In this document: piece by piece, positions 6,170-9,332 of the stretch
Layout: the number at the start of each line of letters is the position of its first letter
How positions within the stretch are numbered: position 1 is the stretch's first letter
Source: Mageeibacillus sp. UBA3781
Lineage (GTDB): Bacteria; Bacillota; Clostridia; Saccharofermentanales; Saccharofermentanaceae
NCBI GenBank assembly: GCA_002368805.1
Contig: DFFH01000110.1
Coordinates: 10,473-19,804, forward strand
Length of the DNA stretch: 9,332 nucleotides
Reading direction: 5' to 3'
Made by a program: the position numbers and the translations under genes
Notes under the pieces: generated by a model
The model's input: the letters and a program-made list of their open reading frames with translations, nothing else
The model's database searches: none
Told to the model about the DNA's origin: nothing

Positions 6170-6970
6170 CTAGGTCTTTCCGAACAACTCGGCTACGTTC
6201 TGGCGAAACAGACTCATATCCAGAGGGAACTCCTCTGTCTCAAGCGTCAACATCAGATTCTTACCGGAAAAGATCTTGATCCGCTGGTATTCCTTGATTT
6301 TCCGCATATTCTTGCGGAGATAGTCCGGATCGTCCACACGCCCGAGATGTTCGTGATAGAATACTTTTCCGTTTCGCACATCCAATACAGCAAAATCCAC
6401 ATAACGGTATCTTCCCGGCTCTACTTCAACAGGATAATCATACTTGTACGGAATCCCCATATCGAAGTATGCATCTGCGATCATAGCCTCCGATTTTGAT
6501 CTCACAAATTCACCGCGTTTCGTCGCAAAGACCTTTTCCTCCGGAAAGGAAGGATTCGCTTCAAACGACTGTGACAGCCATTTTTCCGCGAGGTCCTTCC
6601 CCTCCATGAAAGCCGCACTCACCAGCATTTTTCGCGCAGGAGCAAGATCCGAGTACACATCTTCCGGAGACTGGCCCGGATAGTTATTAAGGAAACTCAT
6701 TATCGCAGTTTTCTCCTTTTGGATCGACCGGAGCAGCCTCGTATTGTAGTCTTTCTGCGCTAAAGCACAGGCAAGATCACGGCTCTCATTTCGTATATAT
6801 TTGCCATTTTTCCCATTCTTTTGCGTTACATGATAATACCTTACAAACCCGTCATTATTCGCGACTCGAAGAGATCCTTCGGGAGAATCCTTTATCTGGT
6901 TTAATGTCTTTTCTTCCGCGATCCTTAATTCCTCAAGTCTTCTACGGAAAAGCATCAACAGTGTCTTCAT
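6170..6970 (-). CDS. Uncharacterised protein with a possible PD-(D/E)xK-type nuclease domain
   Basis: A 266-residue protein. The N-terminal half is helical and charged: MKTLLMLFRRRLEELRIAEEK, then GFVRYYHVTQKNGKNGKYIRN (41-61) and LACALAQKDYNTRLLRSIQKEK (66-87). The C-terminal half has the order of elements seen in restriction-endonuclease-like folds: RSKSEAMIADAYFDMGIPYKYDYPVEV (157-183, acidic E161 in a helix), YVDFAVLD (190-197, D192), and FYHEHLGRVDDPDY (204-217, E207 with His in place of the usual Lys), then a basic helix RKNMRKIKEYQR. Similar unassigned proteins occur in clostridia, to my recollection; nuclease activity is inference. No signal peptide is seen. A modest AAAGGGA ribosome site precedes the start. 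The inverted-repeat array begins about 50 bp upstream, in what should be its promoter or leader. Confidence 0.8.
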   Translation of the reverse strand: MKTLLMLFRRRLEELRIAEEKTLNQIKDSPEGSLRVANNDGFVRYYHVTQKNGKNGKYIRNESRDLACALAQKDYNTRLLRSIQKEKTAIMSFLNNYPGQSPEDVYSDLAPARKMLVSAAFMEGKDLAEKWLSQSFEANPSFPEEKVFATKRGEFVRSKSEAMIADAYFDMGIPYKYDYPVEVEPGRYRYVDFAVLDVRNGKVFYHEHLGRVDDPDYLRKNMRKIKEYQRIKIFSGKNLMLTLETEEFPLDMSLFRQNVAELFGKT

Positions 6971-7017
6971 ACATTTTCCCTTTTCTTGTTTATATTTGCA
7001 TTCACTTTTTCTCTATA

Positions 7018-7398
7018 AAACCTATGTTTTTTGGTCTGATAGGATCTTTTATTGTTTATCTTCAATTTGATCCTATGTCTTTGAGTACGCGATAGGATCA
7101 AAATATGATATTCGGTCTATTCGATCCTATGTCTTTGAGTACGCGATAGGATCAAAATAAGATTTTCGGCCTATTTGATCCTATCTCTTTTCTTCTATGA
7201 TAGGATCTTTTTTCAAGAATCCCTGCATCCGATCCTATCCGCTCTCTTACACCATAGGATCATTTTCAGGTTTTTCTCCAATCAGATCCTATGCGGCTCT
7301 CCTTTTGATAGGATCATACTTCTAAATTCAAGGTTTGGATCCTATCACCACTCCATTCTGATAGGATTAAAATCATAGAATCCGTCATTTGATCCTAT
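7018..7398. repeat. Array of alternating GATCCTAT / ATAGGATC half-sites (six complete inverted-repeat units)
   Basis: Half-sites in order: ATAGGATC 7039, GATCCTAT 7069, ATAGGATC 7092, GATCCTAT 7123, ATAGGATC 7146, GATCCTAT 7177, ATAGGATC 7200, GATCCTAT 7231, ATAGGATC 7254, GATCCTAT 7285, ATAGGATC 7308, GATCCTAT 7338, ATAGGATT 7361 (one change), GATCCTAT 7391. A degenerate copy (6 of 8) sits at 7018. Thirteen are perfect. Within each of the six GATCCTAT...ATAGGATC pairs the spacing is exactly 15 bases; between pairs it is 22 or 23. The period is 54, 54, 54, 54, 53, 53 bp, close to five helical turns. Sequence between half-sites mostly differs from unit to unit, except that 7069-7122 and 7123-7176 match at 50 of 54 positions. 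The 15-base centres are pyrimidine-rich on the plus strand. The array could be a multi-site DNA-binding platform or a chain of 8-bp-stem hairpins. I do not recognise it as a known element. Confidence 0.95.
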
Positions 7399-7506
7399 CG
7401 CGCCTGAATCCAAGTGCTTTTCAATCAAAATATCTATTGAGATAATCATCAGCATCCTGTGGATCTCTTCCCTATTCAAATACATACACAGCTTTCCTTT
7501 CTACCC

Positions 7507-7533
7507 CTTTTGCTCGACATTTTTCGACAAAAG
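7507..7533. repeat. Isolated hairpin / inverted repeat
   Basis: CTTTTG-C-TCGA (7507-7517) pairs with TCGACAAAAG (7524-7533): a 10-bp stem with one bulged C and a 6-base loop. There is no T tract after it on either strand, so a terminator is unlikely. It could be a protein-binding site. Confidence 0.5.
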
Positions 7534-7559
7534 AACGTCCATTGTCACTTTTCTTCTCG

Positions 7560-7573
7560 AAAAGCACTTTTCC
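7560..7573. repeat. Copy of the recurring AGTGCTTTT motif in near-palindromic context
   Basis: Here the motif reads AAAAAGCACTTTTC, in which AAAAG and CTTTT are inverted arms two bases apart. The 9-mer AGTGCTTTT also occurs at 1128, 5711, 6094, 7413 and 8351 (plus strand). The core GTGCTTTT occurs additionally at 2767 (plus) and 1780-1787 (minus). Confidence 0.6.
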
Positions 7574-7670
7574 CGCAACTTTTTTCGTCCTGCCCGGCCG
7601 CCCCGACTCACCGAGTAAAGTCATCAGCAAATAAGCCGCAGGATCTTTGTGTCTTCATCACGCGCTCTTC

Positions 7671-7679
7671 TGCTATAAT
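7671..7679 (+). promoter_or_regulatory. Extended -10 promoter of the GDSL hydrolase gene
   Basis: TGCTATAAT: a perfect TATAAT (7674-7679) with the TGn extension. No good -35 lies 16-18 bases upstream. Transcription should start near 7686, giving a leader of about 75 bases. Confidence 0.6.
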
Positions 7680-7688
7680 GAAAACGGT

Positions 7689-7727
7689 TGGGTAATAAAC
7701 ACAGATGGGTATTAAAACAGTTGGGTA
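7689..7727 (+). repeat. Three direct repeats (TGGGTA core) in the leader of the GDSL gene
   Basis: TGGGTA occurs at 7689, 7706 and 7722, each in a similar wider context (CAG/CGG-x-TGGGTAxTxAAA), with periods of 17 and 16 bases. They start about 10 bases downstream of the -10 box, a position where a bound regulator would block transcription, or where an RNA-binding protein could act on the leader. No regulator can be assigned. Confidence 0.6.
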
Positions 7728-7762
7728 TTGAAATCAGATGATTCCGAACAGGAGGCGGTACT

Positions 7763-8551
7763 ATGAAAACGATCCTTTGTTACGGCGATTCAAACACATA
7801 TGGCTACAACCCGAATAACGGGCTTAGGTATCCCCGGACGATCCGCTGGCCGGGGCACCTCCAGGAGATCCTGGATAATAAGGCCGCATATGATTCCATG
7901 AAACAGTATCTACTCGGCGCGATGGATCTGAGAGATGAGATCTCCGAAGAGATTCCTAATGAGATCCCGAAAGAAAGCCCTAACAAGCGCACTAATGAAG
8001 TCTCTAAAGAGATCTCCGAAGTGAGCCCCGAGTCCTACACGGTCATCGAAGAAGGCTGCAATGGCAGAACGACGGTGACCGATGATCCGATCGAGGGATG
8101 GAAAAACGGACTCGACTACTTAGCGCCCTGCTTGAATACCCACAAACCTGTTGATATCGTGATCATGATGCTCGGCACGAACGACCTGAAAGAAGTCTTC
8201 GGAAAGACCGCCGCTCAGATCGCGCAGGATGCCGGGAAACTGGTCGATGAGATAAAAAAGGTAACAAAAGAAAAGCAGGGATTTATCCCGAAGATCATCC
8301 TGGTGTCTCCACCGCACATCGGAGAAGGCATGCCGGAATCGGTATTTTCCAGTGCTTTTGCAGAAAGATCGATCGGCGAATCGATGTTTTTCGCAGAAAA
8401 CTACCGGAAGATCGCAGCGGAAAAAGGATGCATCTTCTTTGATGCCGCAACTTGCGTCGAGCCGTCGGAAGAAGACTCGCTGCATCTGACCGAGGATGCG
8501 CACATCACTCTGGCTGAGAAACTTGCGGAGCAGATTCTTCTTCTGAATTAA
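7763..8551 (+). CDS. SGNH/GDSL-type hydrolase (putative esterase)
   Basis: A 262-residue protein with the SGNH blocks: block I YGDSNTYGY (7-15, nucleophile S10), a block II glycine in NGRTT (G101), block III GTND (138-141), and block V DSLHLTEDAH (238-247, catalytic D238 and H241). Such enzymes hydrolyse ester or acetyl groups, often on carbohydrates; the substrate here is unknown. No signal peptide is seen, so it is probably cytoplasmic. Most close relatives I know are about 210-220 residues; the extra length is a Glu/Lys/Pro/Ser-rich segment at about 55-92 (SEEIPNEIPKESPNK...EVSKEISEVSPES) made of imperfect repeats. The 13-mer GAGATCTCCGAAG occurs twice in it, at 7937 and 8009. The start has AGGAGG 7 bases upstream. 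It is a single gene with an extended -10 promoter, and it converges on the TetR gene. Confidence 0.92.
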   Translation: MKTILCYGDSNTYGYNPNNGLRYPRTIRWPGHLQEILDNKAAYDSMKQYLLGAMDLRDEISEEIPNEIPKESPNKRTNEVSKEISEVSPESYTVIEEGCNGRTTVTDDPIEGWKNGLDYLAPCLNTHKPVDIVIMMLGTNDLKEVFGKTAAQIAQDAGKLVDEIKKVTKEKQGFIPKIILVSPPHIGEGMPESVFSSAFAERSIGESMFFAENYRKIAAEKGCIFFDAATCVEPSEEDSLHLTEDAHITLAEKLAEQILLLN

Positions 8552-8599
8552 ACGTGATAATCCTTCTCTTCACGTGCGCTTTTCTCGCTTCCGCGAGAA
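8552..8599. other. Two inverted repeats between the convergent GDSL and TetR genes
   Basis: ACGTGA (8552-8557) pairs with TCACGT (8570-8575), and TTCTCGC (8582-8588) pairs with GCGAGAA (8593-8599) around a TTCC loop. Neither is followed at once by a T run on either strand; the nearest is ATTTTCTT about 12 bases after the second stem on the plus strand. They may stop transcription from both sides weakly, but they are not a textbook terminator. Confidence 0.4.
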
Positions 8600-8624
8600 G
8601 ATCGTCTCCATTTTCTTCCTCCCA

Positions 8625-9251
8625 TCATTCATGATACAGGCGGGAGAATTTCATTCCCTTCGTGTCGATGCCGATCTCGCTGAGCATCTTCAAGCCCATG
8701 TCGAAGATCATGTGGCATGCCTCCTTCTTCGGGAGCCGGTAATTATCCCACATCATCATGACGGAAAGACCGTGGGTGTAAATGACCGTATCCTGCACGG
8801 CTTTTCCGATCCTTTTCTTCGGAATATCCTTAAACTGCGCGGCCAGCGCTTCCACCGACTGAGCATTCATCTGCTGGGTGAAAATGCTCTGCGAGCCGAG
8901 TATATCTTCTCCGATCGACTGCACCGGATCGTCAATATTCAGGAAACGGAAAACATTCGGGTGATCGCACGCGATCGAGATGTAATGCACGCCAGAGATA
9001 AAAAATGCATCGAGCGCATCTTTTCCTTCCATCTCGCCGGCAAGGCTATCCCACATCTTCCCTGCGGAATATGTGAAAAGCTCTTTTTTCAGCTCGGTCA
9101 TGCTGCCGAAGATCCAGGAAACAGGCTGCGTCGAGCATCCGAGCTTCGCAGCGATAGGCTTGATCGCCACGGCGCTGATCCCCGACTCGTCCAGCAGCTC
9201 AAAGGCCGCCTGGAGCACCATATCCTTACTGATCTTCGCTTTTCGTCCCAT
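8625..9251 (-). CDS. TetR/AcrR-family transcriptional regulator
   Basis: A 208-residue protein of usual TetR length. The N-terminal DNA-binding domain spans about 5-58: KISKDMVLQAAFELLDESG, then the helix-turn-helix ISAVAIKPIAAKLGCSTQPVSWIFGSMTELKKEL (25-58), with the recognition helix at about 40-48. The remaining all-helical region (60-208) would bind a ligand and dimerise; GVHYISIACDHPNVFRFL (87-104) and DTVIYTHGLSVMMMWDNY (153-170) look like core helices. The ligand is unknown. A GAAAGGA ribosome site lies close (4 bases) to the ATG. TetR proteins usually control a neighbouring gene or themselves. Its upstream side leaves the window, where the target is most likely; the GDSL gene is convergent and so is an unlikely target. 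Confidence 0.9.
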   Translation of the reverse strand: MGRKAKISKDMVLQAAFELLDESGISAVAIKPIAAKLGCSTQPVSWIFGSMTELKKELFTYSAGKMWDSLAGEMEGKDALDAFFISGVHYISIACDHPNVFRFLNIDDPVQSIGEDILGSQSIFTQQMNAQSVEALAAQFKDIPKKRIGKAVQDTVIYTHGLSVMMMWDNYRLPKKEACHMIFDMGLKMLSEIGIDTKGMKFSRLYHE

Positions 9252-9265
9252 GTTATCCTTTCTGC

Positions 9266-9328
9266 TGCCGCGCGGAGCGGCATTTGCGGGCGGGCCGGCG
9301 CCGGCTATTCCAAACTGTAGCCGCGCGG
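9266..9328 (-). promoter_or_regulatory. GC-rich palindromic region upstream of the TetR gene (possible operator)
   Basis: It contains a perfect 12-bp palindrome, GCCGGCGCCGGC (9294-9305), a TGCCGC-GCGGA-GCGGCA hairpin (9266-9282) just before the ribosome site, and the palindrome CCGCGCGG twice (9268-9275 and 9321-9328). The composition is far richer in G and C than the rest of the window. TetR-family operators are typically palindromic and sit here, so autoregulation is plausible. No -10 box is visible within the window. Confidence 0.35.
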
Positions 9329-9332
9329 GCGG

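Larger units (their letters stand above)
7399..7670. other. Gene-free stretch between the repeat array and the GDSL promoter
   Basis: No supportable gene. The open frames have no ribosome sites and show the composition of AT- and pyrimidine-rich noncoding DNA. It contains two copies of the GTGCTTTT motif (7413-7421 and, inverted, 7561-7569) and an isolated hairpin (7507-7533). The first motif copy sits exactly where the next ATAGGATC half-site of the array would be expected, which may be coincidence. Confidence 0.6.

Noticed and set aside
7175..7378. Open frame running through the repeat array
   Set aside because: The frame stays open only because most repeat periods are 54 bp (a multiple of three). 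It has no ribosome site, and later 53-bp periods break the reading phase, so the array is not a coding repeat.
7018..7398. CRISPR array
   Set aside because: The conserved unit is an 8-mer in alternating orientation, not a 23-40 bp direct repeat. Two intervals are near-identical to each other, and no cas gene is in the window.
8582..8599. Intrinsic terminator for the GDSL or TetR gene
   Set aside because: The 7-bp stem is good, but no T run follows it directly on either strand, so it is listed only as an inverted repeat.
8574..9320. Plus-strand open frame of 248 codons
   Set aside because: It is antisense to the TetR gene, which has a clear helix-turn-helix. The plus frame is His/Arg-rich shadow sequence.

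Overview
The window looks like chromosomal DNA from a low-to-mid GC Firmicute, most likely a Clostridia/Lachnospiraceae-type gut or rumen bacterium. This rests on strong AGGAGG-type ribosome binding sites, the protein flavour (a GH13 enzyme beginning MWFEESVFYQIYPLGF, a TetR regulator with a GCSTQPVS recognition helix, an AlkD-like protein ending in a DxQKxYLRxLK tail), and extended -10 promoters of the form TGnTATAAT. The lineage is inferred from sequence style, not from a search. No rRNA, tRNA, transposase, phage gene or Cas gene was seen.

Layout. Positions 1-1720 hold two minus-strand genes: a pyridoxamine-phosphate-oxidase-fold flavoprotein followed by a GH13 alpha-amylase-family enzyme that runs off the left edge. 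Positions 2017-3583 hold a plus-strand pair: a ProC-like NAD(P)-dependent oxidoreductase and a HAD hydrolase. The HAD gene overlaps, tail to tail, a minus-strand gene for a three-span membrane protein (3546-4202). Positions 4263-6075 form a compact minus-strand operon with its own extended -10 promoter and a clear terminator. It encodes a 56-residue single-span peptide, an AlkD-like DNA alkylation repair protein (joined by an ATGA overlap), and a 249-residue membrane protein. The small peptide is a shortened relative of the 249-residue protein: it keeps the first ~52 and the last ~6 residues.

A minus-strand gene (6170-6970) encodes a protein of unknown function whose C-terminal half looks like a PD-(D/E)xK-type nuclease fold. 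Immediately upstream of it lies the most striking feature of the window: an array (7018-7398) of 14 copies of the 8-mer GATCCTAT/ATAGGATC in strictly alternating orientation, giving six complete GATCCTAT-N15-ATAGGATC units every 53-54 bp. I do not recognise this array. After a further gene-free stretch come an extended -10 promoter, a leader with three TGGGTA direct repeats, and a GDSL/SGNH hydrolase gene (7763-8551). A convergent TetR-family regulator gene (8625-9251) follows, with GC-rich palindromic DNA upstream of it.

The genes do not form one pathway. The most informative groupings are the alkylation-repair/membrane-peptide operon and the array next to the nuclease-like gene. Three of the enzymes (GH13, AlkD-like, GDSL) carry low-complexity Ser/Lys/Glu/Ala-rich insertions, and the 8-mer GTGCTTTT recurs eight times across the window. 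Both suggest genome-wide habits of this organism worth checking.
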